Assembly: GCF_012516475.1 (NCBI RefSeq)
Contig: NZ_CP051217.1
Coordinates: 1,426,001-1,490,000 of the forward strand
Reading direction: 5' to 3'
Source: Parasphingorhabdus halotolerans
Lineage (GTDB): Bacteria; Pseudomonadota; Alphaproteobacteria; Sphingomonadales; Sphingomonadaceae
DNA length: 64,000 bases
How positions within the stretch are numbered: position 1 is the stretch's first letter; every line of letters begins with the position of its first letter. The notes under the pieces are model-generated. The model searched no databases. It was not told the origin of the DNA and saw nothing but the letters and a program-made list of their open reading frames with translations. The position numbers were made by a program, and so were the translations under genes. Of the stretch, positions 27,019 to 35,976 are shown piece by piece.

Positions 27019-28310
27019 TGAACGCTCCTTGGAAACCAGGTGGAGCCGTAAATGGACGTGATCCGTTTGCCGCATTCCTCTGCGATGACGATACCCTCGA
27101 CATTCTGCGCCCAGTTGTCGAAGAAATGGGTTGGCCGGCAGACAAGTGCCACAAAGGCGGATTGCGCAATGCTGTTCAATCATTGTCGGTAGCCGCAAGT
27201 CCGAATATCCTGCTGGTTGATCTCTCCGAATCCGGCGATCCTCTTAGCGACATAAACTCGCTCGCTGAAGTTTGCGAGCCAGGAACCGTCGTGATTGCAA
27301 TGGGTCAGGTAAACGACGTTCGCTTGTACCGTGACCTTATCGTCAGCGGTTTGCAGGACTATTTGCTAAAACCATTTAGCCCTGAACAACTGCGCGATGT
27401 GCTCAGCCAGGCACAGGCGGTTCTGAACGCTCCAAAAGTGGAAGATGGAGCCAGTGACAGACCACATGTTTCAACTGCTGTCATTGGCACAAGGGGCGGT
27501 GTCGGGGCATCAACCATTGCGACATCTCTTGCCTGGTTGTTGAGTAGCGAAAAAGAACGCCTAACAGCCTTTCTCGACCTTGATGTCCATTTTGGTACCG
27601 GCGCGCTGTCGCTGGATCTGGAACCGGGCCGCGGCTTAACTGATGCGATTGATAATCCAAGCCGCATTGATGGTCTGTTTATTGAACGCGCGATGATCAA
27701 GGCAAATGACAAATTGTCTTTGCTGTCGGCAGAGGCACCTATCAACTCACCAATGATGACCGATGGCACTGCTTTCTTTCAACTGCAGGAAGAATTCCGC
27801 GCTGCTTTTGAATGCACCGTTATCGATCTGCCGCGCGACATGCTGATTAATTATCCGCACCTGCTTGGCGATGTCAATGCGACGGTTATTGTGACCGAAT
27901 TGACACTGGCATCTGCTCGTGATGCAATCCGGTTGCTCTCATGGCTTAAATCACACGCGGCGCAGAGTAAGGTCATTGTGGTGGCTAACAAAGTACAATC
28001 GAGCAATCTTGAAATCTCGCGTCAGGATTTTGAAAATTCCATTGAACGGAAAATTGACATCATGATCCCTGCCGATCCCAAAGCTGCAGCTCAGGCGGCA
28101 AAATTGGGCCAGGCGTTTGTGGAAGCGAATAAATCAAGCAAAGCAGCAGCTAAAATTGTTGAACTTTCGGGACAAATTCTAGGAGCCGTGGCTTCGGAAG
28201 ATGATGACGGCGAGCAAGCGGGCAAGCAATCGCTCATGGGCAAGCTTGGCGGACTAAAATCATTGCTTCCTTCAAAAAAGAAAACTGCGGACGCGCCTGC
28301 ATCTGAATGA
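27018..28310 (+). CDS. cpaE: Tad pilus localisation ATPase-like protein CpaE
   Basis: A 430-residue two-domain protein: a receiver-like N-terminal domain (about 16-140, LLVDLSESGDPLSDINS, SGLQDYLLKPFSPEQLRDVL) and a ParA/MinD-type P-loop domain. The P-loop reads VIGTRGGVGASTIATSL (about 155-171): the signature Lys of the MinD-type Walker A (KGGxGK) is Arg and the second is Ala, so nucleotide hydrolysis is doubtful. CpaE directs the pilus machine to its site. A disordered C-terminus follows. cpaF, normally the next gene, is absent; tadB follows after 37 bases. Confidence 0.92.
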   Translation: MNAPWKPGGAVNGRDPFAAFLCDDDTLDILRPVVEEMGWPADKCHKGGLRNAVQSLSVAASPNILLVDLSESGDPLSDINSLAEVCEPGTVVIAMGQVNDVRLYRDLIVSGLQDYLLKPFSPEQLRDVLSQAQAVLNAPKVEDGASDRPHVSTAVIGTRGGVGASTIATSLAWLLSSEKERLTAFLDLDVHFGTGALSLDLEPGRGLTDAIDNPSRIDGLFIERAMIKANDKLSLLSAEAPINSPMMTDGTAFFQLQEEFRAAFECTVIDLPRDMLINYPHLLGDVNATVIVTELTLASARDAIRLLSWLKSHAAQSKVIVVANKVQSSNLEISRQDFENSIERKIDIMIPADPKAAAQAAKLGQAFVEANKSSKAAAKIVELSGQILGAVASEDDDGEQAGKQSLMGKLGGLKSLLPSKKKTADAPASE

Positions 28311-28347
28311 TGCAGCCACCGATTCCGGAGAGACAGGACATTAGACC

Positions 28348-29319
28348 ATGGATATGATGCAAGTAGCTATAATCGCGACTGGCGGATTAGTTTTTGTGCT
28401 GCTCGTAGCATATGCGTTAATGGGCCCTTCGCAGGCAAAAGCGCAGGCAAAGAGACTGGAAAATTTAAAATTCCGGTATTCGGATAGCGCTGATGCGAAA
28501 ATGCAGGCGCAAATGAAAAAGGTCGTTAGCGCACGAAAAAGGCATCACCGTCCCGCAGGTGCCAATATGACCAGGATAGAAAGCCTGGCCATCCGGCTCG
28601 AAAAAACCGGCAAAAAATGGACGATTTCGCAATTTTTTTACACTGCCGGCGGGATTTTTACCGTCGTTGCACTGTTGCTATTTTTGCAAGGCGCACCGAT
28701 CTTCCTTTGTCTTTTCGTCGGTTCCGCGTTGGGATTTGGCCTGCCGCATTTAATCGTAGGTTTTCTTATAAAACGCCGCGTTGCCAAGTTCACTGCCAAA
28801 TTCCCGGATGCTATTGAATTGCTCGTGCGCGGTCTGCGTTCCGGCCTTCCTGTTACAGAGACAATCGGCGTTGTAGCAAAAGAAATTGACGGACCGGTCG
28901 GCGAAGAATTTGGTAAAGTCGTGGACCGGATCAAGATCGGCCGAACGATGGAAGATTCCTTGCAGGAAAGCGCAAAACGTCTTGATACACCAGAGTTTAA
29001 GTTTTTCTGCATTACCATTGCCATTCAGCGGGAAACTGGTGGTAACCTTGCAGAAACACTTTCCAACCTGGCAAACGTGTTGCGTCTGCGCGGTCAGATG
29101 AAACTTAAAATTAAAGCCATGTCCTCGGAATCAAAAGCATCGGCCTATATTGTCGGTTCATTGCCTTTCATCGTGTTTGGTATGGTTTACTCCATCAACC
29201 CAGAATATCTCGCAGGATTTTTCTATGAAGAGCGTTTGATTATTGCGGGACTTGGCGGCCTTACATGGATGAGCATTGGCGTGTTCATCATGGCGAAAAT
29301 GGTCAGCTTTGAAATCTAA
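28348..29319 (+). CDS. tadB: Tad pilus platform protein TadB
   Basis: A 323-residue type II secretion F-domain protein. Membrane helices lie at about 5-25, 90-140 and the C-terminus; the cytoplasmic F domain carries FPDAIELLVRGLRSGLPVTETIGVVAKEIDGPVGEEF and ETGGNLAETLSNLANVLRLR, the core T2SSF motifs. With TadC it forms the inner-membrane platform driven by the CpaF motor, which is not encoded here. Confidence 0.92.
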   Translation: MDMMQVAIIATGGLVFVLLVAYALMGPSQAKAQAKRLENLKFRYSDSADAKMQAQMKKVVSARKRHHRPAGANMTRIESLAIRLEKTGKKWTISQFFYTAGGIFTVVALLLFLQGAPIFLCLFVGSALGFGLPHLIVGFLIKRRVAKFTAKFPDAIELLVRGLRSGLPVTETIGVVAKEIDGPVGEEFGKVVDRIKIGRTMEDSLQESAKRLDTPEFKFFCITIAIQRETGGNLAETLSNLANVLRLRGQMKLKIKAMSSESKASAYIVGSLPFIVFGMVYSINPEYLAGFFYEERLIIAGLGGLTWMSIGVFIMAKMVSFEI

Positions 29320-29337
29320 AGTGAAGGTGTCGGTACA

Positions 29338-30327
29338 ATGACCACAGCAGGCGGTCCAACATTATTAGGCATTGATGTCCTTTGGGTGGCAACCCTTTTG
29401 GCAGCTGTTGCGACTGTTGCGGTTTTATTCGCGCTCTATGCAGCCGTCACAGTTCGTGATCCCATGGCTAAGCGGGTCAAATCACTTAACGAACGCCGTG
29501 AGCAGCTCAAAGCCGGTATTACCGCTTCTACGACCAAGAAGCGCGCCAAGCTGGTCCAGCAAAACGACACGACAGATAAGATGCGCAATATGCTGTCTTA
29601 CCTCAAGGTGCTTCAGGATGATCAGCTGAAGGAAGCGCAGCAAAAACTGGCGCAAGCGGGCATCAGGTCCAAAGACTTGGCCTATGCGGTCATTTTCAGC
29701 CGGATGGTTCTGCCCATCATCCTGGGTGGCGGTGCAGCGCTGATGATATATGGCTTCGGTTATCTTGCTGAATGGACGGATTTCAAGAAGTTCATGGTCT
29801 TCGCTGGCGCAACACTGGCAGGCTATAAGGGCGCTGATATTTATGTTGGCAACCTTGTCTCAAAACGAACCGATCTGGTCCGCAAGGGTTTGCCAGACGC
29901 AATTGACCTCTTGGTTATTTGCGCGGAAGCTGGCCTTACGGTTGACTCAGCCTTTGGCCGCGTCGCCAAGGAACTGGGCGATGCTTATCCCGAATTGGCC
30001 GATGAATTTTCGTTGACATCTATCGAACTGGGCTTCCTGACCGAGCGACGCATGGCGTTCGAAAATTTCGCCTACCGCGTCAATCTCGATCATGTGAAGG
30101 GCGTGGTGACCACCATGATCCAGACCGAGAAATATGGTACACCACTTGCATCCGCGCTGCGCGTTCTGTCAGCAGAATTCCGGAATGACCGGATGATGCG
30201 CGCTGAAGAAAAAGCCGCGCGTCTGCCAGCTATTATGACAGTGCCTTTGATCCTGTTTATTTTGCCCACGTTGTTCATCGTGATCCTGGGGCCTGCAGCC
30301 TGCTCCATCTCCGATGCCATGATGTAA
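29338..30327 (+). CDS. tadC: Tad pilus platform protein TadC
   Basis: A 329-residue partner of TadB. It has an N-terminal helix (about 12-35), a basic linker and the F domain with RKGLPDAIDLLVICAEAGLTVDSAFGRVAKELGDAYPELADEF, plus EKYGTPLASALRVLSAEFRNDRMMRAEEKAARLPAIMTVPL and a final membrane helix. It is the last gene of the locus; a strong terminator begins about 20 bases after the stop. Confidence 0.92.
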   Translation: MTTAGGPTLLGIDVLWVATLLAAVATVAVLFALYAAVTVRDPMAKRVKSLNERREQLKAGITASTTKKRAKLVQQNDTTDKMRNMLSYLKVLQDDQLKEAQQKLAQAGIRSKDLAYAVIFSRMVLPIILGGGAALMIYGFGYLAEWTDFKKFMVFAGATLAGYKGADIYVGNLVSKRTDLVRKGLPDAIDLLVICAEAGLTVDSAFGRVAKELGDAYPELADEFSLTSIELGFLTERRMAFENFAYRVNLDHVKGVVTTMIQTEKYGTPLASALRVLSAEFRNDRMMRAEEKAARLPAIMTVPLILFILPTLFIVILGPAACSISDAMM

Positions 30328-30348
30328 CAAGACAGCGACTACACAATC

Positions 30349-30380
30349 AAAAAGAGCGGCCCTGAAAAGCCGCTCTTTTT
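30349..30380 (+). terminator. Rho-independent terminator after tadC
   Basis: A perfect 12-bp stem AAAAAGAGCGGC / GCCGCTCTTTTT with an 8-base loop (cctgaaaa), so the 3' arm ends in a U run. It lies 22 bases after tadC and closes the Tad operon. The element is near-symmetric, so it could also stop leftward transcripts coming from marR. Confidence 0.9.
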
Positions 30381-30467
30381 ATTGTAAGCGCGCAATTTAC
30401 AATAATGGTCAAAAACTGGTGTGCGGGGCTCGTATTGAGGATAGTCACCTACTTGTTCTGAAGTAAA

Positions 30468-30507
30468 CATACAACTGAGGTAGGGTCGCAAAAACCTCAG
30501 TCGTATG
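30468..30507. other. Large hairpin in the tadC-marR gap
   Basis: Arms of 14 bases with one mismatch: CATACAACTGAGGT (30468-30481) and ACCTCAGTCGTATG (30494-30507), enclosing a 12-base loop. No U run follows. The 358-base convergent gap 30328-30685 holds the tadC terminator and this hairpin; I see no gene in it. It may be an operator-like palindrome, a second terminator variant or part of a small RNA. Confidence 0.6.
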
Positions 30508-30685
30508 AACCGCACAGGCATCCGCTAGGCCATTTCGTGATAAAGCTCTATTTTATAATATATTTTTTATTATTTCGGACTGATTTCTCAGCTGTTCAGT
30601 CCCTCGGGATTTGTCCAAATAGAGGCTTCGTCTCCCCGATGCGCTGCATGACTTGGCGCGTAGGGCGATAGCAAATTGGGTGCAG

Positions 30686-31129
30686 TCATTCAGCGATAAT
30701 ATCATCCGCTGATTGTTTGACGCGGGCAAGCATGGAAGAAAGCTGCGTTTGCTCATCGGCGCTCAGCACCGTCATTATTTTCTTTTCCATCGCTTCTGCA
30801 ATCGGCATGATCTGATCATATAATTCCCGCCCGGTTGCGCTCAATATCAGATGGTGAGATCGGCCATCGGCACTATTAGGGCTCCGGTCAAGTAATGCCC
30901 GGTCTACCAACGCCTTGACCGCGCGGTTCACGGTGACTTTGTCCATCAATGTCGCTTCAACCAAATGGCGCTGGGTCGATGCACCGCGGCTACCTAACAC
31001 CGCCATAACCCGCCACTCCGGTATTTTCAGGCCGAAACGGCTTTTATACTCGCCCGCAATCAAGCCGCTCACCGCATTGGACGCAGTGGACAGTTGATAG
31101 GGAATGAAATCGTCTAAACTTGAGCTCAT
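30686..31129 (-). CDS. MarR-family transcriptional regulator
   Basis: A 147-residue winged-helix regulator. The DNA-binding core is visible: FGLKIPEWRVMAVLGSRGASTQRHLVEATLMDKVTVNRAVKALVDRALLDRSPNSADGRSHHLILSATG, with the D-x-R-S wing (residues about 45-110). It is the last gene of a leftward run 9 bases after the TonB receptor, so it may control maiA and the receptor. MarR proteins commonly respond to aromatic ligands; the ligand here is unknown. Confidence 0.9.
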   Translation of the reverse strand: MSSSLDDFIPYQLSTASNAVSGLIAGEYKSRFGLKIPEWRVMAVLGSRGASTQRHLVEATLMDKVTVNRAVKALVDRALLDRSPNSADGRSHHLILSATGRELYDQIMPIAEAMEKKIMTVLSADEQTQLSSMLARVKQSADDIIAE

Positions 31130-31138
31130 ATGTAATAT

Positions 31139-33253
31139 TTATTCAATTTTGGTGCGAAGTCCAATCCAAAACGTCCGAGGGAAGGTTCTTTCGATAATAT
31201 TATTGCCGCTAATACCTGCCTCTACCCGCACATTGAACAGGTTTTCAAGCCGTGTTTCGACCAACAAGCTATCGTTAACGGCAAAACCCAACCGCCCGTC
31301 TACGGTGAAAGCATCGTTCAGCGACTGAATATTGACATCATCCTCAAACTGCTGGCCAATGTAGCGCAGCGAAACTGCCGCACCTGTTCCGTTATCCTGC
31401 TCCCAGCGAAGGGAAGCCGACGCATTATGCCTAGGGATTTGGGCAGGGCGAAGTCCGTTTACGGCCGTCGCCACGCCAGAGCTTTTGACATCGGCATTCA
31501 CGTAGGAATAAGCAACGCGGACAGAAAGGCCATCGGTGAGATCACCCAAATCAAACTCGGTATCAATCTCCAAACCTTTGGATTCGATGCTGTCAAGATT
31601 TTGCCGTTGGCTGAAGGTGCCTGCGCCAGAAACAAAACCAACGCCGGGAAACAGCCCCGGACCATTGGCCAGCGTTACATTGGCAATCGCATTATCGAGT
31701 TGGTTATAGAAAGCGGTCACGCCGATAGCGACATTGCCGCTATCCCAATCCAGACCCAGTTCCACGCCTTTCACCCGCTCTGGCTCGAGCAGTTCATTCG
31801 CTGCCGTCGCATCGTCACCGACGCGAAACGGACGGAATAATTCATTTAACGTCGGCAAGCGCCAGCCCAGATAAGCGGCTCCGCGCAGCTTTAGCTCGTC
31901 AGTTACATTAAATGCAAAACCGCCGCGTCCGGTAAACTCTGTGCCACTGCGGCCCGCAAATTGTTCATCGCTGCGCACTGCGCCGGGAAACGGATTGATG
32001 AGTTCAATCTCGCGGCGAAATCCATTGTCGATGGACCAGAAATCAACGCGTCCACCACCCGTCAGGATTAGCGCATCGACAATCTGCGCACTCGCCTCGA
32101 TAAAGCCGCCATAAGTCGCCGTGCTGCCGCCTGCTCTGCGGCTGCGACGCGGCGTGTCATTGTCGGCAAAGAAGAAATTTTCATTGGTCACGCCTTCGGT
32201 CCGGCGCCAATCGCCGCCGATGCGCAGTTCAATGGAATCGCCGACAGGAGGCCGCACTTCAAACCGCGCGCCTAGACCGGTGGACGGCACGTTAAATTGC
32301 TCAAACACCCGGCTCACCGAATTGCGATCATCGGCAACCCCGCCAAAGCTGACATCGAAATTGCGGATCTGGACATAGCCAAGAGCCGACCATTGCCAGC
32401 CAGTATCAGAACGATTGACCAGCCGGATGCTGGCATCGGCACCGTCGTTGTGATTTTCGCTGAAGGCAAAGCCACGTTCACGATCATCGGTGAACGCGCG
32501 GACATTGGCCTGTAGTTCTGTATTTTCAGAGATCGGCGCAACATAGCGCACAGCAAGACCCGCCTGCTCATATTCCGCCGGACGGTCAACAGAACCACGC
32601 TGGCTTTCGATGATCGGAATAAAGCCATCACCGCGTGCGTAACTGGCGGAAATTGTCAGTTGGCCCTGCCCCAGTTCGCGACCAAAGAGCACATCAGCAT
32701 CGACGCTGTTACGGCTGCCGTAAGCTGCTCCGAGTTCGATGAGATTCCCAGAATTTTGGCTGAAAAGTTCGATTGTTCCAGCAACGGCCCCTGCACCATT
32801 AGTACCGCTGCCACCGCCTCGCTCTATCCGAGCAGATCCAATGGCAAGCGATTCATATCCTGGCCACGCAACCCAGCCCCCAAATGGGTCGGCTTGCGGA
32901 ACACCATCAAGCAACAAGAGGGCGCGGGATGATGCATTGCCGCCCAAGCCCCGTAATGTAATGCCTTGGCTGGTTGGGTTTGCGGATCGCGCGTCAGACC
33001 TCCGGAATTGTTGCAGATTTGGAACTTGACGCAAGGCATTCTCAATAGGGTGTACCGCGCTCATTGCGATATTTTGCGTACTATAAGCTGCGTCACCCAA
33101 TGAGAGAGGTAGTCCGGTAACCACGATCTCGGGCGTCCTGTAACATGCTATTACAATTTGGTTGCTGGAATCGTCCGCTTCTGTGTGGCCATCTTGCCCC
33201 CAGACCGGCACGCTTACAGCCGCCAGCGGGAGCGCTAAAATCCATTTTTTCAT
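31139..33253 (-). CDS. TonB-dependent receptor
   Basis: A 704-residue outer-membrane receptor. Signal peptide of about 20 residues, TonB-box-like PEIVVTGLPL (about 40-49), and a plug with ITLRGLGGNASSRALLLLDGVPQADPFGG and RIERGGGSGTNGAGAVAGTIEL. Barrel strands follow to a terminal FWIGLRTKIE. The strand pattern resembles vitamin B12/siderophore-type receptors, but no substrate motif is clear. It is translationally adjacent to maiA (overlapping stop/start) and marR, an association that hints at uptake of an aromatic compound or its degradation product. Confidence 0.88.
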   Translation of the reverse strand: MKKWILALPLAAVSVPVWGQDGHTEADDSSNQIVIACYRTPEIVVTGLPLSLGDAAYSTQNIAMSAVHPIENALRQVPNLQQFRRSDARSANPTSQGITLRGLGGNASSRALLLLDGVPQADPFGGWVAWPGYESLAIGSARIERGGGSGTNGAGAVAGTIELFSQNSGNLIELGAAYGSRNSVDADVLFGRELGQGQLTISASYARGDGFIPIIESQRGSVDRPAEYEQAGLAVRYVAPISENTELQANVRAFTDDRERGFAFSENHNDGADASIRLVNRSDTGWQWSALGYVQIRNFDVSFGGVADDRNSVSRVFEQFNVPSTGLGARFEVRPPVGDSIELRIGGDWRRTEGVTNENFFFADNDTPRRSRRAGGSTATYGGFIEASAQIVDALILTGGGRVDFWSIDNGFRREIELINPFPGAVRSDEQFAGRSGTEFTGRGGFAFNVTDELKLRGAAYLGWRLPTLNELFRPFRVGDDATAANELLEPERVKGVELGLDWDSGNVAIGVTAFYNQLDNAIANVTLANGPGLFPGVGFVSGAGTFSQRQNLDSIESKGLEIDTEFDLGDLTDGLSVRVAYSYVNADVKSSGVATAVNGLRPAQIPRHNASASLRWEQDNGTGAAVSLRYIGQQFEDDVNIQSLNDAFTVDGRLGFAVNDSLLVETRLENLFNVRVEAGISGNNIIERTFPRTFWIGLRTKIE

Positions 33254-33885
33254 TATTCAGGTTTCACAAGTTCGGGAGTAGCTTTCTGAAAAGCCTCCAG
33301 CTCATTGCAAGCCGCATCAATTAGCACCAGTTTCGGAAAGAGGCTCAAATCCGTCTCAAACCGCCGTGCATTGTACATTTGCGGGACCAGACAGACATCC
33401 GCTAAATTGGGTTGCTCCCCGCCGAAGAAACCGACTTTGGGTGCCATTGCTTCGAGCGCTGCGAAACCTTCGCTAATCCAGTGGCGGTACCAGTGATCAA
33501 TCGCGCTCTGCTCTTGCCCGAGCTCATCCTTGAGATATTTCAATATCCGCAGGTTGTTAACCGGATGAACATCCGCAGCGATCACCAGTGCTTGTGCCAA
33601 GGTTGTGGAGCGTTCCACCGGATCGCTGGAAACCATCGGTGGATTGTCCACTTTCGCATCCAGATAGTCGATTATTGCGAGCGACTGGGTGAGATCATGA
33701 CCATCCATCGACAGCATCGGCACGAACCCCTGAGGATTCCGCGCAACATAATCCGCAGCCTTATTGTCGCCGTCGAGGAGGCTCGTCGAAACGGCCTTAT
33801 ACGCAAGGCCTTTAAGATTGAGCACAATACGAACGCGGTAGCTCGCCGAGCTGCGCCAATAGTCATAGAGAATGATATCCGTCAT
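33253..33885 (-). CDS. maiA: Maleylacetoacetate isomerase (zeta-class GST)
   Basis: A 210-residue zeta-class glutathione transferase that converts maleylacetoacetate (or maleylpyruvate) to the fumaryl form in tyrosine or gentisate breakdown. The zeta signature is YDYWRSSASYRVRIVLNLKGL, the SS(C/A)SxRVRI motif, with Ala where Cys is usual. The substrate-side LTQSLAIIDYLD and GGEQPNLADVCLVPQ segments agree. The ATG at 33885 fits the family better than one at 33921. No fumarylacetoacetase is nearby. It shares its stop/start region with the TonB receptor. Confidence 0.85.
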   Translation of the reverse strand: MTDIILYDYWRSSASYRVRIVLNLKGLAYKAVSTSLLDGDNKAADYVARNPQGFVPMLSMDGHDLTQSLAIIDYLDAKVDNPPMVSSDPVERSTTLAQALVIAADVHPVNNLRILKYLKDELGQEQSAIDHWYRHWISEGFAALEAMAPKVGFFGGEQPNLADVCLVPQMYNARRFETDLSLFPKLVLIDAACNELEAFQKATPELVKPE

Positions 33886-33953
33886 GGGCTGGCTTGTGCA
33901 TAGAGCCGACGGCAATTGCAAGCGATGCTGCCGGAGAACAGCGAAAAAATTCG

Positions 33954-34958
33954 CTAGCTCACCGACCCGCCATTGATTGCAATACTTCCGCTGGCTTCCA
34001 CCGAAACCGCCCTGCCCGTGCGCTTGGCCAATTTATCCAGCCAATGCTGGCGTTGTGCCAATTTCGCCGCAATCGCCGGGTGGACCTTGATATCCATCGA
34101 ACCACTGCCACCGCTTCGTTCCGCCTGGCGCAGTAACGCAAGAGTGGCAGTCAACACCTTGTCTGATTGCACAATCTCCGGCACGGAAGCGCGCGTTTTA
34201 CGGCTGACAATCTGCATGAAACCGAAACCATTTATCGCCGTGCGTTCACAATCCGCTGTCATATGCTCATCGAATATCACCGCAGCCGCATTGCGCTCCG
34301 CCTTGGCCTCCAATGTTGGAAAATCGACTCCGACATTCCCCGTGATATCGAGCCGGACCAATGCCAGCGCCACTTCTCGCGCCGCCCGTTTGGCCAGTTC
34401 AAACGGCGGCAACGGACCATCTACGTCAATCACCGTCATCGCCGGCGTGAGTGAAAACAGCAATGTACCACCTTCAAATTCAATCCGTCCGGATCCGGCC
34501 TGCTCTATCGCCTCGTGCCAGCCGCGCTCTGCGAAATGATCAGTATCATGCGGATGGAGCTGTTTCAAAACCTGCCCGGAAGCCTCCATCCATGCCATCA
34601 AATCCGGCCCAGAACGCAACATTGCGCCGTCTGGAGCGGGCTTAACCTTGGCCCGTTTCATCTGTCCTCCGCGTTCGGCCATTGCCTCACGCACCACTTC
34701 AACGCGCATCGAACTGCCCTCGGTCAGGCCCTTCGGCAAAGGCTGCAGTAAAGCTTCCTCACCACTTTCCAGAACCACGATACCGGATTTTCCAGCGACC
34801 CATTGGTCGTTGAATTTGGCATCGACAACGGCGCCTGCCCGAGCGATATCGCTTTCGCGCTCTATGAATATTCTTGTGCACTGGCCATTTTCAATCAGCA
34901 TGGCCCGGTTCTCACCGATCCCGGCCTCAAACAGCCAACCGTTTTGAAAATCAGCCAT
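33954..34958 (-). CDS. Ribonuclease E/G family protein (short form)
   Basis: A 334-residue protein with RNase E/G-like central motifs: TVIDVDGPLPPFELAKRAAREVALALVRLDITGNVGVDFPTLEAK, equivalent to the catalytic 'T-I-D-V-N...IARQLRLRDIGGIIVIDF' segment. It is much shorter than full RNase G or E and appears to lack a complete S1 domain and the Zn-link Cys pair. Its place after infA and maf matches the sphingomonad gene order, so the short form is probably native. Activity on RNA is likely but not shown; a degenerate active site is possible because the Asn of the TxDVN motif is Gly. Confidence 0.75.
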   Translation of the reverse strand: MADFQNGWLFEAGIGENRAMLIENGQCTRIFIERESDIARAGAVVDAKFNDQWVAGKSGIVVLESGEEALLQPLPKGLTEGSSMRVEVVREAMAERGGQMKRAKVKPAPDGAMLRSGPDLMAWMEASGQVLKQLHPHDTDHFAERGWHEAIEQAGSGRIEFEGGTLLFSLTPAMTVIDVDGPLPPFELAKRAAREVALALVRLDITGNVGVDFPTLEAKAERNAAAVIFDEHMTADCERTAINGFGFMQIVSRKTRASVPEIVQSDKVLTATLALLRQAERSGGSGSMDIKVHPAIAAKLAQRQHWLDKLAKRTGRAVSVEASGSIAINGGSVS

Positions 34959-34966
34959 GGTCGAAA

Positions 34967-35539
34967 TCAAGCAACGGGATAACCTGATGAAATCAGCAAA
35001 TTGCGCGTTTCGTACAGCGGCAGCCCCATGATCCCGCTATAACTGCCGGACATCCATGTCACAAAGGCCTCAGCTTGGCCCTGAATAGCATAGCCACCGG
35101 CCTTGCCATCGCCTTCACCGGATCCGATATAAGCCTCAATCTCGCGCGTTTCGAAGCGTTTGAATTTCACAATGCTATCGGATAATTTTGTCCGCGGCTT
35201 GCCATCAGCAGCAATCACACAAACCGAGGTCATCACGTGATGACGCCGCCCACTGATAAGCTCAAGAAATTTGCGCTGCTCGGCAGCATCTGCTGCCTGC
35301 CCCAATATTCTGCGGCCAACAGCCACTGTAGTATCACCTGCGATCAGTATTTCATCCGCCGCACGTTTGACCGCAACAGCCTTTTCCAGGGCCATGCGCA
35401 GAACATAGTCACGCGGCAGCTCTGCCTTGTGTGGGGTTTCGTCAATATCGGGAGAGATCGTCCGGTCTGGCGTAACGCCCAGACGGCCAAGCAACTCCAG
35501 ACGTCTTGGACTGGACGATGCAAGAACGAGCCGCGTCAC
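34967..35539 (-). CDS. maf: Maf-family nucleoside triphosphate pyrophosphatase
   Basis: A 190-residue house-cleaning phosphatase that hydrolyses non-canonical or methylated (d)NTPs, also linked to septum control. Family marks are LASSSPRRLELLGRLGV at the N-terminus, the DETPHKAELPRDYVLRMA segment, AGDTTVAVGRRILGQA (catalytic Asp) and GGYAIQGQAEAFVTWMSGSYSGIMGLPL at the end. It lies between infA and the RNase gene with 8-15-base gaps. Confidence 0.94.
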   Translation of the reverse strand: MTRLVLASSSPRRLELLGRLGVTPDRTISPDIDETPHKAELPRDYVLRMALEKAVAVKRAADEILIAGDTTVAVGRRILGQAADAAEQRKFLELISGRRHHVMTSVCVIAADGKPRTKLSDSIVKFKRFETREIEAYIGSGEGDGKAGGYAIQGQAEAFVTWMSGSYSGIMGLPLYETRNLLISSGYPVA

Positions 35540-35554
35540 AGCAGCACAGCCAGT

Positions 35555-35773
35555 CTATTTAAAGCGATAGGTGATACGACCCTTGGTAAGGTCATAAGGT
35601 GTCAGTTCGCAAAGCACTTCGTCACCAACCAGCACACGGATACGGTTTTTGCGCATTTTACCTGCGGTGTGACCCAAAATTTCGTGACCGTTTTCCAGTT
35701 CGACCCGGAACATCGCATTGGGGAGCAGTTCGCGAACCATTCCCTTCATTTCTAGTAGCTCTTCTTTTGCCAT
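35555..35773 (-). CDS. infA: Translation initiation factor IF-1
   Basis: A 72-residue S1/OB-fold protein: [20 protein letters not shown], then [27 protein letters not shown] and [10 protein letters not shown]. Length and sequence are typical. First gene of the leftward infA-maf-RNase E/G-maiA-receptor-marR run, all in close succession; its promoter must lie in the 203 bases before the divergent TonB receptor. Confidence 0.97.
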   Translation of the reverse strand: MAKEELLEMKGMVRELLPNAMFRVELENGHEILGHTAGKMRKNRIRVLVGDEVLCELTPYDLTKGRITYRFK

Positions 35774-35976
35774 TCGGCTTTACTTTTTCCTTGAGAATCT
35801 TTGATGTTGCGGTGCGCCATAAACCCAATTTTTGCAAAAGGGAAGATATTGCTGACATGCGAAGTTTCGCGCCGATAGACCGCGACAATTTGATGCAATG
35901 AAAATATTGCACTCACCCGGTACACACGGCATTCGGGACAGGTTCTTTCAAAACCTCCCTCCCCTATGAGTACAGC

